Below are positions 47,101 through 53,804 of a stretch of 64,000 bases of DNA, piece after piece. The notes beneath the pieces are model-generated. The model worked only from the letters and a program-made list of their open reading frames with translations. It ran no database searches and had not been told where the DNA came from. How positions within the stretch are numbered: position 1 is the first letter of the stretch; each line of letters starts with the position of its first letter. The translations under genes and the position numbers were made by a program. Origin of the DNA: Micromussa lordhowensis (taxonomy: Eukaryota; Cnidaria; Anthozoa; Scleractinia; Lobophylliidae); contig OZ026605.1 of NCBI GenBank assembly GCA_964020085.1, positions 28,427,098 to 28,491,097 of the forward strand, in the 5' to 3' direction.

Positions 47101-49808
47101 CAAATTCTTGATTTTGAAACCAGTTCAACTGGATTAGAAGGAAAAAAATCATGCCATCGAGTCACCTTGTAGAGAAAAGATGTTCAAAGCTTAAGAGAAA
47201 TCTGAGCACTGAGATTGAAAGTCTAGCCATATTCAATTAATAAACCAATAAAATAAATATATTTCAACTTGTAGTTATATGAAGCATCTCATTTAGCATA
47301 TGCCACAAAAATCAATAAGACACAATTCTTAAATAAATGTTTCTGCAGTGTTGGATAAGTTCAGTCTCAGTGAGTTCAGAAAATTTGGCTCAGGTTCAGG
47401 ATCACAAAAGACTATGGGACCCTTCTGTTATCAAACTTTTCTGACTTCCACTGACGGCAAAAGTGGTACTATACTCAAATTTATTGTGGCTATCGTGCGG
47501 AAACCAAATGCCATTTTTTATGATCTAGTCTGGTTTACTTAGTTATTCTGACCACCTAACAGAAAGCAACAGAGATTATAAGGCATGTGTCAAATTCTGG
47601 TGACAGGTCCAAATAAAAAGTGCATTATTGTATGACTATACATGGCTTTGCACTGAAATAAATTTAAGTGGACTTAGCATTGAATAGCCATCGCACATAT
47701 GTGATTTGTGATTGATAAGGCTTGATCAAACAATCTCATAGTGTTTCTCTTATGGATACAGAGTAAACTTGTTTTTTTAATTTTAACTGAAACAATATTA
47801 GACACAACACAATTGTACAGTGTATGTACATAAATTAAAGTTATCACTTGGCAGTTCTATTGTTTTAGCCTTTTTAGCATTTTAACCCCGAGACAGATTA
47901 GCAGATGACTGAAGCCAAAACATACCATGTCATTTACGTTAAGTCACATTAGTGAATACTGATCAATACTGATTCAAGTGGAGTGGACAGTAAATGGTAA
48001 TAAATTCATGACTGATATGGACAGATATTGACTTATCTTAGCTGTGAAATATCAACCATAATTATTTGATATGGCAGTGAATGATAACCTTGCAGAGTCA
48101 TTACATGAGTTTGCAGATCATAAATGGTTTGAGCTGTGCTGAAATATTCATGTGGTTCAAACAGAGAGAAACGTGAAACCGGGAATGTCATGTTAGCAAT
48201 GGGGCACAGACTTTCCTTTCCTTGCAGTCAGTGTGTGTATTTGTTTGTATTTATCCATTGATATTTTGTTTGTTTATTTGTTGTTTCTTTTAGAAAGAAC
48301 CAATGGCTGTCTCACTAGGTAAAAAAGAGGCAATATCCTCATTTTCAAATGCCAAATTGATAACATCACATTTGAAAGATACAAGAACTCATGCCAGACA
48401 GATAACTCAATTTAAGTGCACACTTGTAAAAGGAATGTCATCAGATGTCTAGCTGAAGCTACATGTATTTCTGGCCTATAAGTAAAACAAGCCTGATCAG
48501 CGAAGAGGGAAAAAGTTGAGCAATATACACACAGTGTAACATCACAAAATACGATATTTAAACAGAACGTTCATGCCACGCGACCTAAGCAAATTCTTGA
48601 ATCCCACTCCAGTAATATTTAGAAACAGAAATTATAAGCAATCTATAGCATAAAGCTACTCTCGACCTCCGTGAGAAATGATAACAACAGGAATCTTGTA
48701 CGAAAGCAATATTGACAGATGGAAAACCTTTTAAAAACTTATTGTCAAATAGAAAGTAAGTAATACATATATTTGCACAAATGGCAACAAAATGCACTTT
48801 CGCTTGAATACGTAACTTCGGATATCAATCAAAGCCACAAAATATATAATCTGTACGCTGAAGCACCAGTGGAAATGATAATTGCACTCACGAAAATCTT
48901 CCGTAACACACAGGAAGCTTTAGAGAAGGTAATCAAGAAAGATCTCATGTCACAATGATTGGCAAGAGCTTTTCTTCAGCGAAGTTTAGTTAACTCGCTT
49001 AGTACGCATATCTTAAATATTTATCGTAATGCTAGCTAATCGAATAAACGCACAACTTGAGTGATGTTACACCGTTTCTCAAGACGGATCAATAAAGCTT
49101 CGATCAAAGTAGGTTGGAGTTCGAAAATCAAATCAAAAGTGATGAAATATTCAAGAAGCCTAGACGAACAAAAACTGAGCAATTAGCAATGTTTTGAACC
49201 TACACGTCTGGCATTGCGCACTGGCAGCTGCTAAAATGTACTTCCAAACTGACTTCAAGCCAACAAACTGATCAATTTCTGTTTGTCCACGACTGAAGAC
49301 CTAAATCATTACAACTGATTTCTTTTGAGCTATATAAGACAAGTAATCTGAAAAGTCATAAAGGTATAATGAACAATTTATATAAAATGAGAGAAGAGAG
49401 CATACTCACGTATGAAATCATGGATATGTTAAAAGCTGCCGCATTCCTTGCCGCTGTGTGACAGTTACATCCCGGTCCTATGAAAGCTTGAACTCCAGAA
49501 TTAATTTGATTTAACTGCTCGCGGACAGCAATCAGTTCGTTGCATTTTGTGTCTTTCCATACAAATGTCACATTGTAGTCAGCCAAAAGCGTTGGGTCCG
49601 CGTTTAATCTTTCGACTGCAATTGTTATCGCTGCGGCAAAATTCTCTCCCTTGTTGAAGTCGTCCGCGAAATGCGGCACCACAGTCGAATAAGGTATCAG
49701 AAGGCCTAACTTGTACTCGCGTTTTTCCGCCAAAGCTAAGTAGTTTATCATTATGGATAAAACAATAAGTACTGCAGTGGACGCCATAATACTTGTCAAC
49801 ACACTCAT
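22853..49808 (-). CDS. receptor (particulate) guanylate cyclase, 23 coding exons, complete
   Basis: Single-pass membrane enzyme expected to convert GTP to cGMP when an extracellular ligand, probably a peptide, binds. Joined exons give 3480 nt with consistent phases and GT-AG introns. Residues, counted from the Met at 49808: signal peptide about 1-27; ANF-receptor ectodomain about 30-480 with many N-glycosylation sequons; membrane helix 503-523; kinase-homology domain about 560-836; dimerisation helix 836-883; cyclase 884-1080; tail 1081-1159. Cyclase metal Asp909 and Asp953, guanine-specifying Glu949 and Cys1022, and catalytic Asn1029 and Arg1033 are all present, so it should be active. The kinase domain keeps Lys594 and DFG (703-705), but HRD is replaced by HGN (683-685), as in other receptor cyclases. 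Order and length fit the NPR/GC-A family; the tail is longer than I expect for GC-A/GC-B. Ligand and ortholog are unknown. Exons are listed separately. Confidence 0.96.
23561..23652 (-). CDS. guanylate cyclase exon 22: end of cyclase domain
   Basis: Codes residues 1040-1070: [14 protein letters not shown], then [12 protein letters not shown], the conserved C-terminal strand pair. Acceptor GATGTTGCAG, donor GTAAGA, phase 0. Reading through the donor meets a stop within six codons, which supports the junction. Confidence 0.94.
24079..24177 (-). CDS. guanylate cyclase exon 21: cyclase domain, catalytic Asn and Arg
   Basis: Codes residues 1007-1040: [20 protein letters not shown] with Cys1022, the second guanine-specificity residue, then [10 protein letters not shown] with Asn1029 and Arg1033, which stabilise the transition state. 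Acceptor TTTATCACAG, donor GTTTGT, phase 1. Confidence 0.96.
24540..24717 (-). CDS. guanylate cyclase exon 20: cyclase domain, guanine-specifying Glu and second metal Asp
   Basis: Codes residues 948-1007. The joined motif [16 protein letters not shown] supplies Glu949, which selects guanine over adenine, and Asp953, the second metal ligand. It continues [10 protein letters not shown]. Acceptor TTTATTCAG, donor GTAATT, phase 1. Confidence 0.96.
25035..25103 (-). CDS. guanylate cyclase exon 19: cyclase domain
   Basis: A 69-bp exon coding residues 925-947, [20 protein letters not shown], the helix between the two metal-binding loops. Acceptor CATTTCTTGCAG, donor GTAAGA, phase 0. Confidence 0.95.
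25510..25840 (+). pseudogene. LINE reverse-transcriptase relic (intron 18)
   Basis: In one frame the translation reads [17 protein letters not shown], then [11 protein letters not shown], and after an in-frame stop [20 protein letters not shown]. This is the familiar thumb and C-terminal region of CR1/Jockey-type non-LTR reverse transcriptases. At least three stops show it is dead. It lies antisense to the receptor gene. Confidence 0.85.
26586..26709 (-). CDS. guanylate cyclase exon 18: cyclase domain, first metal Asp
   Basis: Codes residues 883-924. [10 protein letters not shown], then [15 protein letters not shown] with Asp909, the first metal-binding residue of class III cyclases. Acceptor CGTATTGCAG, donor GTAAGG, phase 0. 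Confidence 0.96.
27079..27219 (-). CDS. guanylate cyclase exon 17: dimerisation helix
   Basis: Codes residues 836-883: [20 protein letters not shown] and a charged helix ending [13 protein letters not shown]. This is the signalling-helix coiled coil that pairs the two cyclase domains and couples the receptor to catalysis. Acceptor CACTCAACAG, donor GTGAGT, phase 2. Confidence 0.96.
27514..28319. mobile_element. 806-bp foldback element flanked by TTAA (intron 16)
   Basis: Almost the whole element is one palindrome. Arms from about 27522-27862 and 27967-28311 are nearly identical inverted copies around a loop of about 104 bp. TTAA directly flanks both ends (27510-27513 and 28320-28323), the target duplication of piggyBac and Kolobok elements. 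Each arm holds an RFX-type X-box. No coding capacity is visible. Confidence 0.8.
27797..27810 (+). promoter_or_regulatory. X-box (RFX) motif in the left foldback arm
   Basis: GTTGCTATGGCAAC fits the X-box consensus GTNRCC-N-RGYAAC closely. The inverted arm has its partner GTTGCCATAGCAAC at about 28019-28032. In animals RFX factors bind this motif upstream of ciliary genes; activity here is untested. Confidence 0.4.
28520..28703 (-). CDS. guanylate cyclase exon 16: end of pseudokinase domain
   Basis: Codes residues 775-836: [16 protein letters not shown], then [20 protein letters not shown], the C-lobe helices H and I signature. Acceptor TTTCTGCTGTAG, donor GTAAGT, phase 2. Confidence 0.96.
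28950..29099 (-). CDS. guanylate cyclase exon 15: pseudokinase C-lobe
   Basis: Codes residues 725-775. [10 protein letters not shown] is the APE motif, followed by [16 protein letters not shown], highly diagnostic of receptor cyclases. Acceptor CTGTCTAATAG. The donor GTTGGT is weaker than its neighbours but gives the correct phase 1. Confidence 0.95.
29231..29393 (-). CDS. guanylate cyclase exon 14: pseudokinase catalytic and DFG loops
   Basis: Codes residues 671-725. [20 protein letters not shown] shows HGN (683-685) in place of HRD, so the catalytic base is missing. Asn690 is kept, and [10 protein letters not shown] retains DFG at 703-705. This pattern is expected of an ATP-binding but phosphotransfer-dead domain. 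Acceptor TTTCTTGTAG, donor GTCAGT, phase 1. Confidence 0.96.
30162..30233 (-). CDS. guanylate cyclase exon 13: kinase-homology helices D and E
   Basis: A 72-bp exon coding residues 647-670, [20 protein letters not shown], matching the 'DIL.N....LD..F..SL..DI..GM' block of the family. Acceptor TCTTCTTCAG, donor GTATGT, phase 0. Confidence 0.95.
30566..30965 (+). mobile_element. tRNA-derived SINE interrupted by a MITE (intron 12)
   Basis: ATGGCTCAGTGGTGAGAGCA is an A-box-bearing head, and the B box GGTCCGAATCCGG comes only after a 179-bp insertion. The tail includes TTTTCCTCCCTCCGCAAAAC. Removing 30624-30805 restores a continuous tRNA-like head, so the MITE landed in an existing SINE. Confidence 0.7.
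30624..30802 (-). mobile_element. MITE copy 1, 3-bp CAG duplication, inside a SINE
   Basis: Terminal inverted repeats GGGCCCGTTTCT and AGAAACGGGCCC, flanked directly by CAG (30621-30623 and 30803-30805). The interior is closely similar in reverse to 57798-58030. A CWG 3-bp duplication is reported for some PIF/Harbinger elements, so I assign that superfamily tentatively. Confidence 0.75.
31051..31640. mobile_element. inverted-repeat DNA element with internal TTACTTTCGG repeats (intron 12)
   Basis: The left end AGAATTCCGATAGTAACGG and right end CCGTTACTTTCGGAATTCT are inverted copies with one mismatch. Inside, the words GTTACTTTCGG and GTTATTTTCGGG recur at least eight times, clustered at both ends. 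No transposase or clear target duplication was seen. Confidence 0.65.
31895..31996 (-). CDS. guanylate cyclase exon 12: kinase-homology hinge
   Basis: Codes residues 613-646. [16 protein letters not shown] and [12 protein letters not shown] are near-universal in receptor cyclases, covering helix C, the hinge and the start of helix D. Acceptor TTTTTAG, donor GTAATG, phase 0. Confidence 0.96.
32525..32602 (-). CDS. guanylate cyclase exon 11: kinase-homology Lys
   Basis: Codes residues 587-612. MVTVAKLPK carries Lys594, equivalent to the VAIK lysine that contacts ATP phosphates in kinases. LELKQ supplies the helix-C Glu. Acceptor TTATCTTGCAG, donor GTATTT; phase 0 on both sides. Confidence 0.94.
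33331..33500 (-). mobile_element. degenerate SINE copy (intron 10)
   Basis: After a C13 run, CTGGACAGGATGCTAGT, a GGTTAA block and CGGGAAGACCC-like remnants (read on the minus strand) follow the order of the intact SINE at 7834-8137, in the same orientation but without its tRNA-like head. Similarity is roughly 60-70 percent by eye. Confidence 0.5.
34158..34238 (-). CDS. guanylate cyclase exon 10: start of kinase-homology domain
   Basis: Codes residues 560-586, with an acidic lead-in and [10 protein letters not shown]. No canonical GxGxxG loop is visible, as usual in receptor cyclases. Acceptor TTTGTATTGTAG, donor GTAATG. The exon is in phase 0 on both sides and 81 bp long, so skipping it would keep the frame. 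Confidence 0.9.
34522..34627 (-). CDS. guanylate cyclase exon 9: juxtamembrane cytoplasmic segment
   Basis: Codes residues 524-559, starting [17 protein letters not shown], the conserved basic 'RK...E.EL....W.I.' segment just inside the membrane in receptor cyclases. It is followed by a Ser/Thr-rich stretch ([10 protein letters not shown]) in the region where vertebrate homologs are regulated by phosphorylation. Acceptor TTTTTTCCAG, donor GTAAGT, phase 0. Confidence 0.93.
34913..34940. repeat. (TTG)n microsatellite
   Basis: About eight GTT/TTG units in intron 8. Confidence 0.85.
35140..35293. repeat. nested palindromic MITE (intron 8, near exon 9)
   Basis: GTATATGTTGTAGGTCAAAA (left) pairs with TTTTGACCTACAACATATAC (right). 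Inside is a second hairpin, CCCTAATTATTC with GAATAATTAGGG. The whole 154-bp stretch can fold back on itself. Confidence 0.7.
35659..35737 (-). CDS. guanylate cyclase exon 8: transmembrane helix
   Basis: Codes residues 498-524. A sequon (NKT) is followed by [20 protein letters not shown], one uninterrupted hydrophobic helix of about 21 residues ending in Arg, and it is the only such segment after the signal peptide. Acceptor TTTATTCAG, donor GTAAGT, phase 2. Confidence 0.95.
36510..36704 (-). CDS. guanylate cyclase exon 7: membrane-proximal ectodomain
   Basis: Codes residues 433-498. A long pyrimidine tract ends in CCTGCAG, then [13 protein letters not shown]. It includes [20 protein letters not shown] and a Cys-Pro-Pro-Pro stalk. 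RP.CGF with a downstream Cys resembles the juxtamembrane Cys loop of natriuretic peptide receptors. The donor GTTTGT is weak but phase-correct. Confidence 0.93.
38090..38170 (-). CDS. guanylate cyclase exon 6: ectodomain
   Basis: An 81-bp exon coding residues 406-433, [20 protein letters not shown], the conserved 'DENGD' strand close to the membrane-proximal end of the ligand-binding fold. Acceptor TCTGAAACAG, donor GTAAGT; phases 1 and 1. Confidence 0.94.
39129..39279 (-). CDS. guanylate cyclase exon 5: ectodomain
   Basis: Codes residues 356-406. The acceptor TTTTATCCAG is followed by [19 protein letters not shown], the strongly conserved helix of ANF-type ligand-binding domains. The donor is GTGAGT, phase 1. 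Two sequons (NKT) are present. Confidence 0.95.
39890..40168 (+). mobile_element. tRNA-derived SINE, tRNA-Ser(UGA)-like head (intron 5)
   Basis: GAGGCAGCGTGCCTGAGTGA begins a tRNA-like head with an A box, an anticodon-loop segment GGACTTGAAATCC typical of tRNA-Ser(UGA), and B box CAGGTCCAAGTCCC. A 200-bp unrelated body follows. The head cannot fold as a functional tRNA to the acceptor stem, and the body makes this a SINE rather than a gene. Confidence 0.75.
40747..41418. mobile_element. inverted-repeat DNA element (intron 4)
   Basis: GTAGTTCTGAAAAGA at the left is matched by TCTTTTCAGAACTAC at 41403-41417. Further in, TTTTGACAACCTGA / TCAGGTTGTCAAAA and ATCTTCAGAGT..AGTGAATAGTG also pair across the element. 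Arms are about 80 bp and diverged. It carries a second inverted-repeat element (40854-41166). Confidence 0.65.
40854..41166. mobile_element. MITE nested in the intron 4 element
   Basis: The left end TGTTCTACTGGCATCAACTG pairs with CGGTTGATCCCAATAGAACA on the right. Arms are about 30 bp and the body about 310 bp, rich in AACC/GGTT. No clear target duplication was seen. Confidence 0.6.
41518..41692 (-). CDS. guanylate cyclase exon 4: ectodomain
   Basis: Codes residues 297-355, from an acceptor CTTTTGCTTCTAG to a GTAAGT donor in phase 0. It contains [20 protein letters not shown], the second-lobe segment typical of these receptors, and sequons NST and NGS. Confidence 0.93.
42158..42335 (-). CDS. 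guanylate cyclase exon 3: ectodomain
   Basis: Codes residues 238-297. I chose the acceptor TTGTTTTAG at 42336-42337 because it gives [15 protein letters not shown], matching the beta-strand after the lobe junction. A second AG nine bases in would remove three residues and keep the frame, so alternative acceptor use is possible. The donor is the weaker GTTAGT; phase 2. Confidence 0.88.
43016..43203. repeat. long palindromic MITE, arms about 90 bp (intron 2)
   Basis: AGAAATAGAAAACATG... reads back as ...CATGTTTTCTATTTCTT with only about 7 unpaired bases in the centre near 43107-43113. It includes TTTCTATAACTCGATAGAAA and CTCCCAAACTTTCAC. A second, older copy in the opposite sense lies at 61190-61365. 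Flanking sequence (42840-43015) may be the rest of the element. Confidence 0.75.
43325..43637 (-). CDS. guanylate cyclase exon 2: ectodomain
   Basis: Codes residues 134-238. A T-rich acceptor precedes ATGTGCAGTTCT, joining MISY to [19 protein letters not shown], the hallmark receptor-family segment (compare ISYGCTS..LSDK..YP.F.RT). The donor is GTAAGT and the exon ends in phase 1. It contains the [10 protein letters not shown] core strand and one sequon (NWT). Confidence 0.95.
45753..46225. mobile_element. small inverted-repeat element nested in the Mutator-like element
   Basis: The left arm around 45770-45832 (CAGAATACCCCGCAACTCAC and onward) is repeated inverted at about 46157-46209, with around 40 nearly identical bases and weaker similarity further in and out. 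The interior is mostly a 63-bp tandem array, listed separately. No clear target duplication was found, so the outer ends are approximate. Confidence 0.7.
45858..46109. repeat. four tandem copies of a 63-bp unit
   Basis: Units start at 45858, 45921, 45984 and 46047, exactly 63 bp apart, each beginning TAAGTGTTAAACTGAAG and holding GGTCCGCAGTCCCGTAGTC. Copies differ by a few substitutions (for example CCACGG for CCGCGG) but by no length changes, so the array is fairly young. The unit's GGACTGCGG part resembles the element's own terminal arm, suggesting it grew from the end of the element. Confidence 0.85.
46782..49409. other. upstream part of receptor intron 1, nothing recognised
   Basis: AT-rich intron sequence between the nested transposons and exon 1. 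Frames are at most 70 codons with no resemblance. Confidence 0.5.
49410..49808 (-). CDS. guanylate cyclase exon 1: signal peptide and start of ectodomain
   Basis: Codes residues 1-133 and ends phase 0 after MISY at a GTGAGT donor. The first Met (49808) has T at -3. The in-frame Met8 (49787, ATTATGG) has A at -3 and G at +4 and is the likelier start. A hydrophobic stretch ([17 protein letters not shown]) fits a signal peptide. The following [18 protein letters not shown] and GPGCNC motifs match the N-terminal lobe of ANF-type receptors, whose Cys residues form disulfides. Confidence 0.95.
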
Positions 49809-49847
49809 ATACTGCCTGGTATTGCACGGGTTTGGAAGCGGCTGTGG

Positions 49848-49889
49848 CTAAACGAGGGCAATCGAAGATGGAATCGTCGGACGATACAT
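49848..49889 (-). other. 13-codon upstream ORF in the predicted 5' leader
   Basis: Below the TATA box an ATG at 49889 opens a 13-codon frame ending in TAG at 49848, about 40 nt before the first candidate receptor start. Such uORFs often lower translation of the main frame. Whether this one is transcribed depends on the true start site. Confidence 0.35.
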
Positions 49890-49950
49890 TAAGTTTCGCG
49901 TATAATCTAATGTTTTGACCCGTCAATAAAACGCACAATAACCCGTCGCG

Positions 49951-49958
49951 CTTTTATA
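49951..49958 (-). promoter_or_regulatory. TATA box of the guanylate cyclase gene
   Basis: The minus strand reads GGTATAAAAGCGCG here, a consensus TATA element. Transcription would start about 25-30 bp downstream, near 49921-49928, giving a 5' leader of roughly 115-140 nt to the Met codons at 49808 and 49787. The position is right for this gene and no coding exon lies between. The function is inferred from motif and spacing. Confidence 0.55.
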
Positions 49959-49999
49959 CCCTTCCAAATGATCGATTGCTACCCCAAGGTCGAGTCTTT

Positions 50000-52900
50000 G
50001 CCAAGTTCCAAGCTCAGATTCTTTTGTAAATGCGATGTTTACCTCAAGTTTAAAACACAACAACAACATGGACGTCCAGCGACGCAAGCGGTGTGGCCCA
50101 GGCCAAAGTATGGCAAATCACATCTTCTCTCTTCCGTATTTCCATCTTTCAGAGTGTCGCTGAGATTCGAAGGGCGGCCTTGAACTATCTGATTGACTTG
50201 TCAGAGAGTTACGGTTGACTGTCTGTGTCAGGCGTTCAGGCTCATTTGAAAGGCATCCAGGTTGTAGAAACTCATGAATAATACAAACTTGGCTTCGCTA
50301 GCTACACTGTTAGCTAGCAACAAGACAACGAGTGCTGCCAATTTACTCCAGCTATACAACTTTGGGACACCAACAGGATCGAAACAAGGTAAAGTCCTGT
50401 TGTCTAAGGAAAGAAAAAGAACGGCCGCATTAACACAAACGCGCAAAGCCACGATCAGTTAAAATGCTGTCAATACCCGAATCCCTTGGGAGCCGAAGCG
50501 ATGGACACTTCGTTACGTAAACACCAAGAAACAAAGAAATTGAGATTATATTTGCGAGCGAAATGCCGTCAAAATCCGGTCAAATGTGGCAAAGATAGTA
50601 CTTTGTTTTTCTTTAAAAACATACAATTTTCTTCTACAAAGAATTCACTGGCTCAATTACACATTGCAGATCAGCGCCTAAACTGATCAAACAGGACAAC
50701 CTCTAACCCCATGTCTGCAAGATTCGTATCATTTCCAAAACTAATAAACTGGAGTGTCGTGGTCAGGAGAAAAATGTTTTCTCACTTTTACCTTTTTTAG
50801 CTTTATTCGCAAAGAAAATGTGGCTTCCGCTTTAAAAAATTCATGCATTATTTTTTCCCTTTTTTCTCCACAGCGAGAGCCTTCGAAGTAAACGGGACAG
50901 CGAAATCAGTTTTCTGAGCGAATGGTACTCATCTCGCGATTTTTTTGTCAGTTGGAACCAAACGAAAATATGAAACTAATTTTCTGCCATTAACCAAGGA
51001 AAGCTCTTACGTGAGCTAGTGAAATCCGATTATTATTGTAATCGAGCGAAAGAAGGGAAAAAAGGACCTATTTAAATAAAATTCTCTAAAATATACGAAT
51101 TCAAATCATTGTGCTGGCAGTTTGTTTTCCACAGCGGGGAACACTAAACACAGAACACAACAGTTTCCTTATTTTAAATAGACATGATTTCCTGTGAGCC
51201 TGTATTTTATTAACATGTATTATATAGTCATAAAAATTTTAAATTTAACTTGGCCTTTCGGTCTGTCGCTGAAAGCTCCATCAATGAGGAAAAAACGAAA
51301 TGCAAATTCGCAATTGTCCCATTTTTTAAGATCTCGCAATTTCCTTTCTTTCCTGTAGGTGCTTATATCTTCAAAATAATGAGCACAAAGTAATGATTTA
51401 AAGTTATTAAGGTGAATAGAATATATTAGCATTGCATAGTGTTTCTTAATAATACTATGGGGAGTTGTATTTTTCACCTTTCATGAGTTGAGACTGCGTT
51501 GAGCGCCGGACAACTGAAATTCTTTCGAATCCGGCGTTCTCTCATGATCAGGCCTCGGTTACTAAAAAGCGCTGACGGGAACTTAAAAATAATTTGTGTA
51601 GACCACCCGGGCAGCTTGTTTTCGCCGGGTCAGTGAAATGTCCATACGTTCCTTTGTGACCAACCTGAGGCTGGATTCGAATGGTGCTTGTTAGCGGTTT
51701 AAAACACGGAGTCCCGGCAAAATTCTCTACCTGGCCTGCTGTGACAAGTGGGTAATTTTTTTGTCACATGTTGTAAATCGCTGAGAAACTCACGAGATTG
51801 TTTCTAGTGCGTTGCTTGATCTTCCATTGTTCAATGTGTGGCCCTGTTTATATAGTCAGTGAAGTTAGGCTTTTTAATAAAGGTGATCGACAAACAAAGC
51901 CTTCTGAAATCTCGCTTACGTGGTTTCAACTTGAACACGAAACCCGACGGTGAGTGTGAAAACATCGTTGAAACTTGTTCATCTGCAGTTTGCGGAGACG
52001 CACTAGATTTAGTCCTTGTAGTCCGGGTAAATGTGACATTAAAATGCTCAGGATGAGCTACTTTAAACACTTTTCCGGCTGGTAAACCAGTAAAGCTTTC
52101 GGCGATGAATAAATCTTACAGTCCAGCTTTCGTCAAAACGTTAACCCTTGACAGTTCATCTGGTGAAACTAAACGCACGCCGCAAGCTACAAATCACGGA
52201 CGGACGAAAAACGTTTCACTGTGTGCTACAGCCACGTCCCAGACCATCGATCAAGTGTCCCTTCATTCGAGGTCGATCGAAAGAGTCATTTCAATTTCAA
52301 TTCCAGCTTGTACGAACTGGATTTGGAACTGAATCTAAGACGCCCTTTTACCGGTATATCAGATTACTAGGTCTTGCTATAACAAAACCCAAGTTCTAAC
52401 TAACTGTGGTTTCGTGTCATTTTGGCGATAGCTAGGAAAAAAAATTCATCGACGATGTAAAGAACAAAGACACTAAAACATTGAAACACAGTGGGTAACA
52501 AAATCACAGTTGCCAAACAGTGCCGCAACAACCGCATACGCGCGAAGTCCTTGTAAACTTCACTTACAGCATCAATCATTTTGTATCTATTTTCAATGTT
52601 GTTTTCAGCATTTCCATTCAATCAGCGGCTTCCCAATAGCCCCGCGAAACAAAATAAAAATTACTGTTTAAAAATTATTTTCTATTTTTACGCTATGCAT
52701 GACCCACAAAAAGAAATGTATTTGATTTCAATTGGTTACAAAACGAAAACGCCGGCTAAGTACAAAAGCGAATTTATTAACGAGAACATAGATCTGAATC
52801 AAAACCTCTAACCGAAACGCTTTTTCATTAAGATATAGCAATATTCCGAAGCGATAATAAATCATAGCGACCTGTAATTCAACCCTTGAATTTAGATGTG

Positions 52901-53239
52901 ATAAACATTTCAGTGATAAAATAAGATCTTAATTTGATGCAACAGCCTTAGGCATAATTTGCATCTTCGTTTTTCACATGTCAGAAGAAAATCAACATTT
53001 TTAAGTACTTTTTTGACAAATAAAAGAGAGCGGCTTTTCAATCTTGTTTTAGCGACGGTCAAGGGGACAATTCCGTCGCTGGAAAGACAAGAAGTTTAAG
53101 ATTTAAGCCAGGAGGAATTACCATGAAAATACCCGAAATTCAAATGTAAAGACGGTGCGTTGAACGATGTTAGGAATACACTTAACGTAATAAACAAGTT
53201 CCGATCAGTTTTTCCGCGCAGCATTAAGCTGGAGTGCTT
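50000..53239. other. upstream flank of the receptor gene, no gene recognised
   Basis: Several 60-85 codon frames on both strands. The most protein-like overlap each other at 50228-50462, with a plus-strand GTAAAG donor, but neither strand gives a supported exon. Confidence 0.45.
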
Positions 53240-53339
53240 CTAAAACCACATGAAAATCTCCTCTTTTTCTTCAGAGCATCTCTGGAGTTGCTCGATTCGT
53301 TCCTTTAGGCGTTTAATTTCAGACCCGGAGGACCTAAGC
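53240..53339 (-). other. candidate terminal exon coding a short coiled coil
   Basis: After an acceptor-like CACTGCTTAG the frame reads SSGSEIKRLKERIEQLQR, then CSEEKEEIFMWF and TAG at 53240. The heptad-like Leu/Ile spacing and charge suggest a coil. It would need a phase 2 partner upstream; the best donor nearby (53699) can supply it in one of three open frames. Confidence 0.25.
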
Positions 53340-53698
53340 AGTGTCAAAGGTAGAATGTGGATTGTTACTCACTTTGGGTTACTTTATACGTAGCATTTGA
53401 CAAATATTGCGCACTCTGGACAGATGGACAGCACTGATAGAGCCATTTTCGAATGTTAAGCGAAATCGGAGAGCGATTCGCGGATATCAAAACATCATTA
53501 CTAAAAGGCAATCGATCGGTTGGCCTTGAAAACTACTCTCTTCTCTATTACAAATTCTTAAATGAGAGGCTGCCAATTTCTTTTCGAGAGCAATTGTGAG
53601 AAATAAGATTTAAAACCGTGCGCACTCTGTGAGGTAATTGAAAGTGTAACTTTTCAAAGACAGCGAGAAAGAAGTTGTAACTAAATCCGATTCCTCAC

Positions 53699-53804
53699 CT
53701 GGTATAGCTTCCCCCGCTCTGACAGTGAAATTCGCTGGAGCTGCGCGGATGACAGGGAAGAGCGTTGGATTATGCCGCGTTCTTGTATAATGCGGCTGTG
53801 TTTC
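53699..53804 (-). other. candidate internal exon in GC-rich island
   Basis: Strong donor CAG-GTGAGG at 53698, with a possible acceptor TACTAG at 53805. All three frames are open for at least 80 bases, one reading NPTLFPVIRAAPANFTVRAG. Because no frame stands out, this may only be a stop-poor GC-rich stretch. Confidence 0.2.

Noticed and set aside
49579..49938. 119-codon frame overlapping receptor exon 1
   Set aside because: It is a shifted frame over the leader and exon 1, starts at a TTG, and lacks family resemblance, while the other frame clearly encodes the receptor.
50228..50462. overlapping plus and minus frames with signal-like and donor-like features
   Set aside because: Both strands look equally plausible, composition is simple, and no partner exon was found.
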